DNA from: Variovorax sp. WDL1
Lineage (GTDB): Bacteria > Pseudomonadota > Gammaproteobacteria > Burkholderiales > Burkholderiaceae_C
Direction: 5' to 3'
DNA length: 35,085 nucleotides
NCBI RefSeq assembly: GCF_001541225.1
Contig: NZ_LMTS01000249.1
Coordinates: 1 to 35,085, forward strand
The notes beneath the pieces are model-generated. The model worked only from the letters and a program-made list of their open reading frames with translations, searched no databases and had not been told where the DNA came from. The position numbers and the translations under genes were made by a program. Shown here piece after piece: positions 1 to 8,208 of this stretch (its first letter is position 1; the number at the start of each line of letters is the position of its first letter).

Positions 1-119
1 AGTGACTCGCCCGCCGGGGCGAATTCCCGGCCCCGGCCTCAACACAACAGCAGCGCACGAAACCGCCCGAACGAGTGCCCTCACCCCAACCTTCTCTCAA
101 CGCAAGACGGAGCAAAACC
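1..119. other. non-coding DNA downstream of RND pump, with hairpin
   Basis: No convincing gene is seen on either strand. An 8-bp perfect stem (GCCGGGGC at 13-20 with GCCCCGGC at 30-37, 9-base loop) lies about 80 bases beyond the pump stop codon. It has no T-tract, so it may be a weak terminator or simply a repeat. At 78-97 there is a near copy of the CCCTCACCCCAACC-type sequence that recurs between genes in many proteobacteria. No second MdtC-like permease starts here. Confidence 0.4.
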
Positions 120-3100
120 TCAGACGTGCGCAGCATCACGCCTCCCCCCGAACCTCCGCCCCATCCGATCAAACGCCAGATAGATCACCGGCGTAGTAAA
201 CAGCGTCAGCACCTGGCTCACCACCAGCCCGCCGAAGATCGCCAGTCCCAGTGGCCGCCGCAACTCCGCGCCCTCGCCCCATCCCAGCATCAACGGCAGC
301 GCCGCGAACAGCGCCGCCAGCGTCGTCATCAGGATCGGCCGGAGGCGCAGCAGCGCTGCCTGGTGGATCGCCTCCTGCGGCGACTTCCCTTCGTGCCGCT
401 CGGCATCGATCGCGAAGTCGATCATCATGATCGCGTTCTTCTTCACGATGCCGATCAGCAGGATGATGCCGATGATCCCGATCACCCCCAGGTCGTTGCC
501 CGTCACCATCAACGCCAGCAGCGCGCCCACGCCGGCGGAGGGCAGCGTGGACAGGATGGTCAGGGGATGGACGTAGCTCTCGTAGAGCACGCCCAGCACG
601 ATGTACACGCACACCACCGCCGCGAGGATCAGCCACAGCTGGTTCGTGAGCGACCTCTCGTACGCGCCCGCCGCGCCCAGGAAGTTGAGCCGCACGCTAG
701 CGGGCAGGCCGATCTCCCTGGCCGCGTCGCGAATCGCCGAGACCGACTTGCCCAGTGCGACGCCGGGCGCGGTGTCGAAACCCACGGTCGCGGACGGGTA
801 CTGCGCCACGCGCGTGACCTGCAGCGGCGCGAGCTGCTCACGCACGGTGGCCAGCGAGGACAGCGGCGTCGGCGTGCCGGCGCCGGTGCGCAGCTGCAGG
901 TTGCCCAGCCCCTGCGGCGACGCGAGCGCCTCGCGCTGCGCCTCGAGGATCACGCGGTACTGGTTGGTCTCGGTGAAGATGGTGGAGACGATGCGCTGCC
1001 CGAATGCGCTGTAGAGCGCATCGTCGACCGAGCTGGCCGTGACCGACAGCCGCGAGGCGGTGTTGCGGTCGATGTCGACGTAGGCGGCCAGGCCCTGCGC
1101 GCCGGCGTCGGTGGTCGCGTTGCGCACCTGCGGCGCGCTGCGCAGCCGCTCGACCAGCTTCTTCGCCCAGCCGTTGACCACGGTGGTGTCCACGCCCTCG
1201 AGCGCGACGCGGAACTCGGTCGGGCCGGTCTCGGCGTCGATGGTCAGGTCCTGCGTGGGCTGCAGGTAGAGCATCACGCCGGCCACCGCGTTCACGCGCT
1301 CGCGCAGGCGCTGCATGACGTCGGCCTGGTCGTCGCGGTCCGAGCGCAGGTTGATCAGCATGCGCCCGGTGTTGAGCGCGGTGTTGTTGGCCGCGTCCAC
1401 GCCCACCACCGAGCTGAGGCTGCGCACGTCGGGGTCGGCCAGGATGGCATGGGCGGCGGCCTTCTGCAGCTCGGCCATGCGCGCATAGGACACATCCTGC
1501 GCCGCCTCGATGCGCGCCTGCAGCTGCCCGGTGTCCTGCGTCGGGAACAGGCCCTTCGGGATGGCGACGTAGAGCAGCACCGACAGCGCCAGCGTCAGCG
1601 CCGCCACCACGAGCGTCAGGGGCTGGTGGCGCAACACCCATTGCAGCCAGGTGTCGTAGCGCGCGATCACGCGCTCGAAAAAATGCTGCACGCGCGCGCC
1701 GAAGCGGCCACCCTCCTCGGCCTGCGGCTTGAGCCAGCGCGCCGACATCATCGGCACCAGGGTCAGCGAGACCACGGCCGAGATCAGGATGGTGATCGCC
1801 AGCGTGACCGCGAACTCGCGGAACAGCCGCCCCACCACGTCGCCCATGAAGAGCAGCGGGATCAGCACCGCCACCAGCGACACCGTCAGCGAAATGATGG
1901 TGAAGCCGATCTGCGTCGCCCCCTTGAGCGCGGCCTTGAAGGGCGGATCGCCCTCCTCCAGGTAGCGCGCGATGTTCTCGATCATGACGATTGCGTCGTC
2001 CACCACGAAGCCGGTGGCAATGGTCAGCGCCATCAGGCTCAGGTTGTTGAGGCTGTAGCCCAGCAGGTACATGAGGCCCAGCGTGCCGATGAGCGAGATC
2101 GGCACCGCGATGCTCGCGATGACCGTGGCGCGCACGCTGTGCAGGAACAGGAAGATCACCAGCACCACCAGCACCACGGCCAAGGCCAGCTCGAGCTGGA
2201 CGTGGCGCACCGAGGCACGGATGCCCGTGGTGCGGTCGCTCAGCACCTCGACCTTGAGCGCGCCCGGCAATGAGGCTTCGAGTTCGGGCAGCTGCTTCTT
2301 GATGGCATCGACGGTGCCGATCACGTTGGCGCCGGGCTGGCGCTGCACGTTGAGGATGATCGCGGGGTACAACTCGGTCCCCACGCTCGGCTCTGACGTG
2401 TCCTCGCTGCCCCCCGAGGGGGCGCCCGCTTGCTTGGGGCGGCCCGGCGCGGCGCGGGTTGCCGCGTCTTGATCGTCCTTCGATTCCGCGCGCGCGGCGG
2501 CCCAGGCCCCGAGCTGCGTGTTCTCGGCCCCATCGACCACGCGTGCGACATCGCTCATGCGCACCGGCGCGCCGTTCTTCCAGGCGACGATCAGGTTCTT
2601 GTACTCGGCCGCGGCAACCAGCTGGTCGTTGGCGTTGATGGTGTAGGCGCGCTGCGGCCCATCGAAGCTGCCCTTGGCGCTGTTGGCATTGGCCGCGGCG
2701 ATGGCGGTACGCAGCGTGTCCAGCCCGATGCCCACCGAGGCCAGCGCGTTGGTGTCGGCCTGGATGCGCACCGCCGGGCGCTGCCCGCCCGAGAGCGAGA
2801 CCAGGCCCACGCCGGCCACCTGGCTGATCTTCTGCGCGAGGCGGGTGTTGACGAGGTTCTGCACTTCGGTCAGCGGCATGGTGCTGGAGCTCACGGCCAG
2901 CGTGAGGATGGGCGCGTCCGCCGGATTGACCTTGGCATAGACCGGCGGCGCCGGCAGGTCGGCCGGCAGCAGAGAGCCGCCGGCGTTGATCGCTGCCTGC
3001 ACCTGCTGCTCGGCCACGTCCAGCGTCTGGTCGAGCGCGAACTGCAGGGTGACGATGGACACGCCGTTCGAGCTCACCGAGCTCATCCGGTCCAGCCCCG

Positions 3101-3323
3101 CCATCTGGCCGAACTGGCGCTCCAGCGGCGCGGTGACGGTGCGGCTCATCACCTCGGGGCTCGCGCCAGGGTAGAGGGTCTGCACCTGGATGGTCGGATA
3201 GTCCACCTGCGGCAGGGCCGCCAGCGGCAGGAAGCGGAAGCCCACCAGGCCCGCAAGCACGATCGCGAGCATCAACAGGCCGGTCGCCACCGGCCGCTCG
3301 ATGAAGGGGCGCGATGGGCTCAT
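120..3323 (-). CDS. RND multidrug efflux permease, MdtB-like
   Basis: Inner-membrane proton-driven RND pump of the HAE-1/AcrB family, about 1067 residues. It starts with the typical FIERPVATGLLM cytoplasmic tip and first membrane helix, keeps porter-domain stretches such as QVDYPTIQV and NVQRQPGAN, and has the central membrane signature ATGFVVDDAIVMIENI with the paired aspartates of the proton relay. The sequence resembles MdtB most. ATG at 3323 is preferred over the in-frame GTG at 3329 because GAGGGGG lies about five bases before the ATG. The adaptor gene ends 11 bases upstream, so the two form an operon. Oddity: about 40 residues (roughly 278-320), rich in Ala, Pro, Gly and charged residues, sit where MdtB has only two or three; the DNA there is a GC-rich palindromic repeat. 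Assignment to the pump family is firm, the substrate is unknown. Confidence 0.95.
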   Translation of the reverse strand: MSPSRPFIERPVATGLLMLAIVLAGLVGFRFLPLAALPQVDYPTIQVQTLYPGASPEVMSRTVTAPLERQFGQMAGLDRMSSVSSNGVSIVTLQFALDQTLDVAEQQVQAAINAGGSLLPADLPAPPVYAKVNPADAPILTLAVSSSTMPLTEVQNLVNTRLAQKISQVAGVGLVSLSGGQRPAVRIQADTNALASVGIGLDTLRTAIAAANANSAKGSFDGPQRAYTINANDQLVAAAEYKNLIVAWKNGAPVRMSDVARVVDGAENTQLGAWAAARAESKDDQDAATRAAPGRPKQAGAPSGGSEDTSEPSVGTELYPAIILNVQRQPGANVIGTVDAIKKQLPELEASLPGALKVEVLSDRTTGIRASVRHVQLELALAVVLVVLVIFLFLHSVRATVIASIAVPISLIGTLGLMYLLGYSLNNLSLMALTIATGFVVDDAIVMIENIARYLEEGDPPFKAALKGATQIGFTIISLTVSLVAVLIPLLFMGDVVGRLFREFAVTLAITILISAVVSLTLVPMMSARWLKPQAEEGGRFGARVQHFFERVIARYDTWLQWVLRHQPLTLVVAALTLALSVLLYVAIPKGLFPTQDTGQLQARIEAAQDVSYARMAELQKAAAHAILADPDVRSLSSVVGVDAANNTALNTGRMLINLRSDRDDQADVMQRLRERVNAVAGVMLYLQPTQDLTIDAETGPTEFRVALEGVDTTVVNGWAKKLVERLRSAPQVRNATTDAGAQGLAAYVDIDRNTASRLSVTASSVDDALYSAFGQRIVSTIFTETNQYRVILEAQREALASPQGLGNLQLRTGAGTPTPLSSLATVREQLAPLQVTRVAQYPSATVGFDTAPGVALGKSVSAIRDAAREIGLPASVRLNFLGAAGAYERSLTNQLWLILAAVVCVYIVLGVLYESYVHPLTILSTLPSAGVGALLALMVTGNDLGVIGIIGIILLIGIVKKNAIMMIDFAIDAERHEGKSPQEAIHQAALLRLRPILMTTLAALFAALPLMLGWGEGAELRRPLGLAIFGGLVVSQVLTLFTTPVIYLAFDRMGRRFGGRRDAAHV
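2395..2480. repeat. REP-like GC-rich repeat inside the RND pump gene
   Basis: The core is a perfect 6-bp stem, GCCCCC at 2409-2414 and GGGGGC at 2418-2423, with a CGA loop, followed by GCTTGCTTGGGGCGGCCCGG. I recall closely similar sequences as dispersed, mostly intergenic repeats in Variovorax and Acidovorax; this is memory, not a search. It keeps the pump frame open and encodes the low-complexity insert in the porter domain. Confidence 0.55.
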
Positions 3324-3333
3324 CAACACCCCC

Positions 3334-4623
3334 TCACTGCGGCGGCGGCCGGCGCCGTCCCTCGCCGCGCGGGCCCCGAGGACCGGAGGCGCCCGCGCGC
3401 GGCCCGGCTGCCGGCCTGTCGCCCTGCAGCACCACCTGCGCGCCCTCCTTGAGGCGGTCGCCGCCTTCGGTCACGACCTTCTCGCCGGCCTCCAGCCCCT
3501 CGGTGATCGCTGCCAGCTCGACCGTCGACTCGCCCCGCCTGACCGTCCGCATGGAGACGGTGCGGTCCTCGTTGATCACGTACACGTAGCTCCCGGTGGG
3601 CCCGGTGCGCACCGCGGTCACCGGCACCACGACCGCGTCGATGGTGCGCAGGGTCATCTGCACATTGACGAACTGGTTGGGAAACAGCGTGGTCTGGGCG
3701 TTGCCGAAGCGCGCCTTGCCCTTGATGGTGCCCGTGCTGGTGTCCACGACGTTGTCGAGCGTAGAGAAAGTGCCGGTGTCCAGCGTGGCGCTGCGCGTGC
3801 GGTCCATTGCCTTGACCGGCAGCGCCGCGCCCTTGGCGAGCTGGGCCTGGATGTCGGGCAGGCGGTCCTGCGGCACGGCGAACTGCACGTCGATGGGGTT
3901 CATCTGCGTGATCACCGCGATGCCGGTGGCTGCGTTGGACGCCACCGTGTTGCCGGGATCGACCGTGCGCAGGCCGATGCGCCCGGCCACCGGCGCGGTG
4001 ATGCGCGTGTATTCGACATTGAGCCTGGCTGCGGCTTCGGAGGCGCGATCGGTGGTCACCGTGCCTTCGAGCTGCTTGACCAGCGCCGCCTGGGTGTCGA
4101 CGTCCTGGCGCGCGATGGAGTCCTGGGTCAGCAGCGTGCGGTAGCGTGCCAGCGTCACGCGAGCGGCCTCCAGCTGCGCCTCGTCGCGCACGCGCGCGCC
4201 CTGGGCCTGCATCAGCGCCTGCTCGTAGGGCCGCGGGTCGATGCGGGCCAGCAGCTGGCCCTTGGTCACCGCCTGGCCTTCGGTGTAGAGCACTTCGGTG
4301 AGCACGCCGCCGACCTGCGGCTTCAGGGTAATGGTCGCCAGCGGCGTCACCGTCCCGAGCGCTTCGATGGTCACCGGCAATTCGGCCCGGCGCGCGACCG
4401 CATGGCCGACGGTCGAGCCGGGAGGCCCGAAGCCGCCGCGGCCGGCCACCGGCTCGCCCGAGCGCTTGATCAGGTACCAGGCCACGCCGCCCAGGACCCC
4501 CACGAGCAGCAGCGCGGCCAGGCTGCCCAGCCAGAGCCTGCGGCGCGAAGGCGGCCGCGGCGCGGGCGCTTCGGCGAGGGGGGCAGTGGCAGCGGGCTCT
4601 GGGTTGGGGGAAGACATCGGCAT
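3334..4623 (-). CDS. RND efflux periplasmic adaptor subunit, MdtA-like
   Basis: Membrane-fusion protein of about 429 residues that would link the neighbouring RND pump to an outer-membrane channel. One membrane anchor lies at residues 30-52 after a proline-rich cytoplasmic tail. Next come the half-motif PQVGGVLTEVLYTEGQAV of the lipoyl-like domain, an alpha-hairpin region (about 125-190), then beta-barrel and membrane-proximal domains. The C-terminus is a Gly/Pro/Arg-rich tail. The open frame extends upstream to 4836, but that part has no family similarity. Start candidates are ATG 4623 and ATG 4617, neither with a strong ribosome site. The gene is first in the operon with the pump. No outer-membrane factor gene is visible, so the channel is probably encoded elsewhere or beyond the left edge. 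Confidence 0.93.
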   Translation of the reverse strand: MPMSSPNPEPAATAPLAEAPAPRPPSRRRLWLGSLAALLLVGVLGGVAWYLIKRSGEPVAGRGGFGPPGSTVGHAVARRAELPVTIEALGTVTPLATITLKPQVGGVLTEVLYTEGQAVTKGQLLARIDPRPYEQALMQAQGARVRDEAQLEAARVTLARYRTLLTQDSIARQDVDTQAALVKQLEGTVTTDRASEAAARLNVEYTRITAPVAGRIGLRTVDPGNTVASNAATGIAVITQMNPIDVQFAVPQDRLPDIQAQLAKGAALPVKAMDRTRSATLDTGTFSTLDNVVDTSTGTIKGKARFGNAQTTLFPNQFVNVQMTLRTIDAVVVPVTAVRTGPTGSYVYVINEDRTVSMRTVRRGESTVELAAITEGLEAGEKVVTEGGDRLKEGAQVVLQGDRPAAGPRAGASGPRGPRGEGRRRPPPQ

Positions 4624-4686
4624 CGGGGCGGTTCGCAAGCAGCCCTTAGTGGAGCGTCGAATCGTAGCGCCCAGTTCTCGCGAACC

Positions 4687-4708
4687 GTAAAGCCCCGGTA
4701 AAGCCGGC
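4687..4708. promoter_or_regulatory. 11-bp direct repeat upstream of the efflux operon
   Basis: GTAAAGCC occurs at 4687-4694 and again at 4698-4705, a period of exactly one helical turn. Direct repeats with this period are typical of OmpR/PhoB-family binding sites. It lies 64 bp before the adaptor start and about 140 bp before the divergent membrane-protein gene, so either could be the target. Function is inferred from the pattern only. Confidence 0.3.
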
Positions 4709-4759
4709 GTTGCGCATTGCGTCCGGCGACTGCCGATTGCAACTCGCACCGCTGCGCTG

Positions 4760-4768
4760 CAGTTCGTC
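4760..4768 (+). promoter_or_regulatory. possible AlgR-type box upstream of the LytTR operon
   Basis: CAGTTCGTC differs at one position from the Pseudomonas AlgR core CCGTTCGTC. It lies 80 bp before the first gene of the operon that encodes an AlgZ/AlgR-like pair, so it could be an autoregulatory site. The same 9-mer also occurs by chance inside coding regions of this window (for example near 26955 and 23833), so this is weak evidence. Confidence 0.22.
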
Positions 4769-4847
4769 GCAAGCACATGGCGGGGGCGCCGGCCGGCCGG
4801 CACAGTCCGCCCATCGATGCTTCCGAACCCCTTCACGGAGAAACAAC

Positions 4848-5375
4848 ATGCTGATGCTGACCCAGATCCTGGCCCACACCCCGCGCTGGGTGTTCGTGCT
4901 CTTCGCCCTGCTCGTATGGCTGGGCCTCAAGCAACTGCGCGCCGGCACCGTGAGCCTGGCCCGCGTGACCTTGCTGCCGATCGCGATGATCGGGCTGTCC
5001 TTCTACGGCATGCTCTCGACCTTCGGCGATTCGCCGGCCGCGCTGCTCGGCTGGGCCGGCGCAGCCACCACGCTGCTGCTCGCGGTACAGCGCTGGCCGC
5101 TGCCAGCCTCCGCCCGCTTCGACGCCGCAACGCGCACCTTCCACCTGCCCGGCAGCGCAGCGCCGCTGGCGCTGATGATGGGCATCTTCTTCACCAAGTA
5201 CGCCGTCGGCGTGCTGCTGGCGATGCATCCGGAGCTGGCACGCCATGCCGGCTTCGCGCTGGGCATCGGCTCGCTCTACGGCACCTTCAGCGGCATCTTC
5301 TCGGCGCGTGCGCTGCGCCTGTGGAAGCTGGCGATCCGCGAAGACCGCGTGGGCGTGCCGGCGGCCGGCGCCTGA
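4848..5375 (+). CDS. small integral membrane protein (DUF6622-like)
   Basis: A 175-residue, very hydrophobic protein with about five predicted membrane segments starting near residue 12 (WVFVLFALLVWLGLKQLRAG). It resembles the uncharacterised family I know as DUF6622; no biochemical role is known to me. ATG 4848 is preceded by GGAG at suitable distance. It is the first of four same-strand genes: next come a 2TM-domain protein, a sensor kinase and a LytTR response regulator. That position suggests a membrane partner or output of the signalling pair, but this is inference from order only. The 224 bp upstream separate it from the divergent efflux operon and probably hold both promoters. Confidence 0.8.
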   Translation: MLMLTQILAHTPRWVFVLFALLVWLGLKQLRAGTVSLARVTLLPIAMIGLSFYGMLSTFGDSPAALLGWAGAATTLLLAVQRWPLPASARFDAATRTFHLPGSAAPLALMMGIFFTKYAVGVLLAMHPELARHAGFALGIGSLYGTFSGIFSARALRLWKLAIREDRVGVPAAGA

Positions 5376-5436
5376 GCGACGCGATATCCCCCTCTTTGCT
5401 CTTCTTCCGCAAGAATCCTCATCTGGAGAGTCCACC

Positions 5437-5739
5437 ATGACCAACGACCTTCACCCTTCGACCGATCCGCTCGAACGCCTGGCCCGCCGCCGCGCCGGCG
5501 CCAAGATGGGCTGGTACATCCATGCCACCGTCTACGTGCTGGTCAACCTGTTCCTCGTGATCCTGGCGAGCTCGCGCGGGCAGAACTGGGCCATGTATCC
5601 GTTGCTCGGCTGGGGCCTGGGACTCCTGATCCATGGCGCCGTGGTGTTCTTCGTCGCGCCGGGCGGCAATTTCTTCGACCGGCTGCTCGAACGGGAGCGC
5701 AGGGCGCTGCGTGGCGCAGACCGTGGAGACCGCGGGTGA
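5437..5739 (+). CDS. 2TM domain-containing protein
   Basis: A 100-residue protein with a charged N-terminus (LERLARRRAGAKMGWYIHATVYVLVN) followed by two membrane helices at about residues 25-45 and 52-73, the pattern of the 2TM domain often found next to or fused with LytS-type kinases. The ribosome site CTGGAGAG precedes ATG 5437. The stop codon overlaps the GTG start of the kinase gene by the sequence GTGA, so the two are translationally coupled. The C-terminal tail (LLERERRALRGADRGDRG) is basic and likely cytoplasmic. Role inferred: membrane accessory of the kinase. Confidence 0.85.
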   Translation: MTNDLHPSTDPLERLARRRAGAKMGWYIHATVYVLVNLFLVILASSRGQNWAMYPLLGWGLGLLIHGAVVFFVAPGGNFFDRLLERERRALRGADRGDRG

Positions 5740-6803
5740 GCGAAACGCTGGCACGCAATTTCTCGCCGGCGAATCTCCGGCACGTCCTGCGGCACGGCAT
5801 CTCGACCGCCGGCTTCTGCTGCATCATCGCGGTCGGGCTGTCGCTCTCGGGCCGTGGCGCGTGGGCGCCGCAGTTCATCTATTCGCTCTCGATCGGGCTC
5901 ATCAGCTGGCTGGTGGTCGACATCGGCCGGCTGTTGCTCGCCGGCCGCGAGGCCGCGCCCTGGCCGCACGGCTGGCGTGGCGTGGCACTCGTCATCGTGG
6001 GCATCGTGGTCGGCTTCCTCGGCGGCAACGCGATCGGCGACGCCTGGACCGGCAAGCCCCTGCTGGAATTCTTGAACTTCTCGCGCGACAAGCTCGCCTC
6101 CACGATGCTGATCACGGTGGTGGCAGGGGTGGTCATCTGCTACTTCTACTACAGCCGCGGCAAGAGCAAGTACCTCGAGGGCGAGATCGCGTTGGCCCAG
6201 CGCGATGCCGCCGATGCCCGCCTCAAGCTGCTGGAGACCCAGCTCGAGCCGCACATGCTGTTCAACACACTGGCCAACCTGCGCGCGCTGATCGCCACCG
6301 ACCCGCCGCGCGCCGTGGCCATGCTCGACCGCCTCAACAGCTACCTGCGCGTGACCCTCAGCGGCTCTCGCGCGCTCTCGCATCCGCTGGCGGCCGAGTT
6401 CCAGCGGCTGGGCGACTACCTGGAGCTGATGTCGGTGCGCATGGGCCCGCGGCTCGCCTACCGGCTCGACCTGCCCGAGGATTTGCGGGAGCTGCCGGTG
6501 CCGCCGCTGCTGCTCCAGCCGCTGGTGGAGAATGCGATCCGCCATGGACTGGAGCCGAAGGTCGAAGGCGGCGAGATCGAGATCGCCGCGCGGCGCGAAG
6601 GCCGGCGCCTGGTGATCGAGGTGCGCGACACCGGCGTGGGCATCGCGGAAAACGACAGCGCGCCGGCGCCCGGGGGCGGCTTCGGCCTCTCGCAGGTGCG
6701 GGAACGCATCGCCACCGTCTACGGCGCGGAAGGCGCCCTGCAGCTGGCATCGCACCCGGCCGGCGGCACCTGCGCCACCATCACTCTCCCGCTGCCCGCA
6801 TGA
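5736..6803 (+). CDS. sensor histidine kinase, LytS/AlgZ type
   Basis: A 355-residue inner-membrane kinase of the His_kinase (PF06580) family. Four membrane helices lie at about 20-38, 48-68, 82-104 and 122-140. The phosphoacceptor region LETQLEPHMLFNTLANLRAL has the histidine at 173. The ATP-binding part has the N box PLVENAIRHGLEP, then DTGVGIAEND and a glycine-rich GGGFGLSQVRERI. There is no periplasmic or PAS sensor domain, so the signal is probably membrane-borne. The gene starts with GTG overlapping the 2TM gene stop, and its own stop overlaps the ATG of the response regulator (ATGA). This tight coupling supports a cognate two-component pair like AlgZ/AlgR. Confidence 0.95.
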   Translation: MSETLARNFSPANLRHVLRHGISTAGFCCIIAVGLSLSGRGAWAPQFIYSLSIGLISWLVVDIGRLLLAGREAAPWPHGWRGVALVIVGIVVGFLGGNAIGDAWTGKPLLEFLNFSRDKLASTMLITVVAGVVICYFYYSRGKSKYLEGEIALAQRDAADARLKLLETQLEPHMLFNTLANLRALIATDPPRAVAMLDRLNSYLRVTLSGSRALSHPLAAEFQRLGDYLELMSVRMGPRLAYRLDLPEDLRELPVPPLLLQPLVENAIRHGLEPKVEGGEIEIAARREGRRLVIEVRDTGVGIAENDSAPAPGGGFGLSQVRERIATVYGAEGALQLASHPAGGTCATITLPLPA

Positions 6804-7645
6804 AGACCACCGCCCTCATCGCCGAAGACGAACCCCTCCTGGCGCACGCCCTGCGCGCCGAGCTGGCCACCGCCTGGCCCGAGCTCGAGGTGCTCGCCAC
6901 CGTGGCCGATGGCCACAGCGCGGTCCGGGACGCGTTGCGGCTGCTGCCGCAGGTGCTGTTCTTCGACATTCGCATGCCGGGCCAGGACGGCCTGGCCGCC
7001 GCCGCCGAGTTGGCGGACGCCTGGCCCGTCGACGAGGCGCAGATGCCCCAGCTGGTCTTCGTGACCGCCTACGACGAATACGCCGCCCGCGCCTTCGATG
7101 CCCAGGCCATCGACTATGTGTTGAAGCCCGTGCAGCCCGAACGGCTCCGGCGCACCGTCGCGCGGCTGCGCCAGGCCCTGGAGCCGTCGCAGCGCAACGG
7201 GTCCGCGCCCAGCCCCGAAGATGCGCTGGCCGGCACGCTCTCGCAGTGGCGCCAGCTGCTGGCCGCGGCCGGCGGCGCGGCAGCCCTTCCCGGCGTGGCG
7301 GGCACGGCGCCCCTCAAGCTGATCGCCGCCAGCGAGGCGGGCACCGCAGGCAGCACGGTGCGCATGGTGCCCGTCGAGGAGGTGCAGTACTTCGAGGCCG
7401 CCGACAAGTACGTGCGCGTGCTCACCGCTTCCCGCGAGTACCTGATCCGAACCCCGCTCAAGCAGTTGCTGCCACAGCTCGACGCCGGCGTCTTCTGGCA
7501 GGTGCACCGGGCCATCGTGGTGCGCAGCGACGCCATCGATTCGGTGCACCGCGATGAGGCCGGCAAGCTCCACCTGGCCCTGCGCGGCCGAACGGAGAAG
7601 ATCCCCGTCAGCCGGCTCTACGCCCACCTGTTCAAGGCCATGTGA
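6800..7645 (+). CDS. LytTR-family response regulator (AlgR-like)
   Basis: A 281-residue cytoplasmic regulator. The receiver domain (about 1-125) has acidic residues E9, D10 and E11, phosphoacceptor D56 (FFDIRMP), the switch Thr of FVTAYDE and the conserved Lys of YVLKPV. A linker of about 50 residues precedes a LytTR DNA-binding domain (about 180-280) with typical EVQYFEAADKYVRVLT and FWQVHRAIVVR stretches. It overlaps the kinase gene by four bases, so it is the cognate partner. LytTR regulators bind direct repeats about 20 bp apart; such repeats are seen in this window at 25550-25600, next to a different LytTR gene. A strong bidirectional terminator follows 22 bp after the stop. Confidence 0.96.
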   Translation: MKTTALIAEDEPLLAHALRAELATAWPELEVLATVADGHSAVRDALRLLPQVLFFDIRMPGQDGLAAAAELADAWPVDEAQMPQLVFVTAYDEYAARAFDAQAIDYVLKPVQPERLRRTVARLRQALEPSQRNGSAPSPEDALAGTLSQWRQLLAAAGGAAALPGVAGTAPLKLIAASEAGTAGSTVRMVPVEEVQYFEAADKYVRVLTASREYLIRTPLKQLLPQLDAGVFWQVHRAIVVRSDAIDSVHRDEAGKLHLALRGRTEKIPVSRLYAHLFKAM

Positions 7646-7662
7646 GCGCCCGTGAGGCCCAT

Positions 7663-7692
7663 GAAAAAACCGGCCGCGGGGCCGGTTCTTTC
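7663..7692. terminator. bidirectional rho-independent terminator
   Basis: A perfect 8-bp stem AACCGGCC (7668-7675) and GGCCGGTT (7680-7687) with a GCGG loop, flanked by six A on the left and CTTT on the right. It lies between the convergent response regulator and Pro/Tyr-repeat gene and can serve both; the A-run gives the better T-tract for the minus strand. Confidence 0.85.
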
Positions 7693-7724
7693 ATGTGACA
7701 GCAGGCAATCGTGGCGGCCGGCGA

Positions 7725-8072
7725 TCAACGCCAGTGGCCGTGCCGGTTCCCATGCCGATGGCCGTGTCCGCGGTAGTAGCCGCGCGGAGGGCCGTAGTAC
7801 GCAGGCGGCGGACCGTAGTACACCGGGGCCGGACGGTAGTAGACCGGTGGCGGCGGTGCGTAGTAGACCGGAGCAGCCGGGCGGTAGTACACCGGCGGCG
7901 GTGCGTAGTACACCGGGGGAGCCGCCACGCCGAGCGCGATGCCAGGTGCGCTGATGCCGACCGACCAGCTCACGTCGCCGCGGGCATTGGCCGAAGCTGC
8001 AGTGAACAGCGCGCCCGCTGCGACGGCGCCGGCGGCAGCCCATTTGAAGAAGGTGGAACGGGTGAGGCTCAT
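7725..8072 (-). CDS. secreted Pro/Tyr-repeat protein (PXPV-like)
   Basis: A 115-residue exported protein. The N-terminus is a signal peptide (basic start, hydrophobic AAAGAVAAGALFTAA, cleavage likely after ASANA at about residue 30). After a short conserved stretch (SWSVGISAPGIALG) the rest is a series of YYxPP or VYYxP repeats ending in a His/Arg/Gly-rich tail, resembling families annotated as PXPV-repeat proteins. Function is unknown; the composition suggests an envelope-associated, flexible and perhaps metal-binding tail. ATG 8072 is preferred over upstream in-frame starts because AAGGAG lies about eight bases before it and the signal peptide starts there. It is transcribed alone, divergent from glnS. 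Confidence 0.82.
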   Translation of the reverse strand: MSLTRSTFFKWAAAGAVAAGALFTAASANARGDVSWSVGISAPGIALGVAAPPVYYAPPPVYYRPAAPVYYAPPPPVYYRPAPVYYGPPPAYYGPPRGYYRGHGHRHGNRHGHWR

Positions 8073-8208
8073 GGTTGGGACTCCTTGTTGGGGGGACGCC
8101 GTGCGTCCATGGCTGTATTGAACGCAGCAATTGTCAACGAGGTGCACACCGCCACGTGAAGAATGTTTCCGAAAGTAAAGCCGCAGAGGCGCCACCTAGA
8201 ATGAACAA

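Noticed and set aside
75..2273. Long plus-strand open frame of 732 codons
   Set aside because: It lies antisense to the RND pump, has Arg/His/Gln-rich composition typical of high-GC shadow frames and no recognisable domain.
7725..8072. CRISPR-like array from the regular repeats in this stretch
   Set aside because: The repeats are in-frame Pro/Tyr codons of a secreted protein; there are no spacers or conserved direct repeats.
8094..8108. GGACGC-CGT-GCGTCC hairpin upstream of glnS as a riboswitch
   Set aside because: A single 6-bp stem in very GC-rich DNA, on the far side of the intergenic region; no known leader motif.
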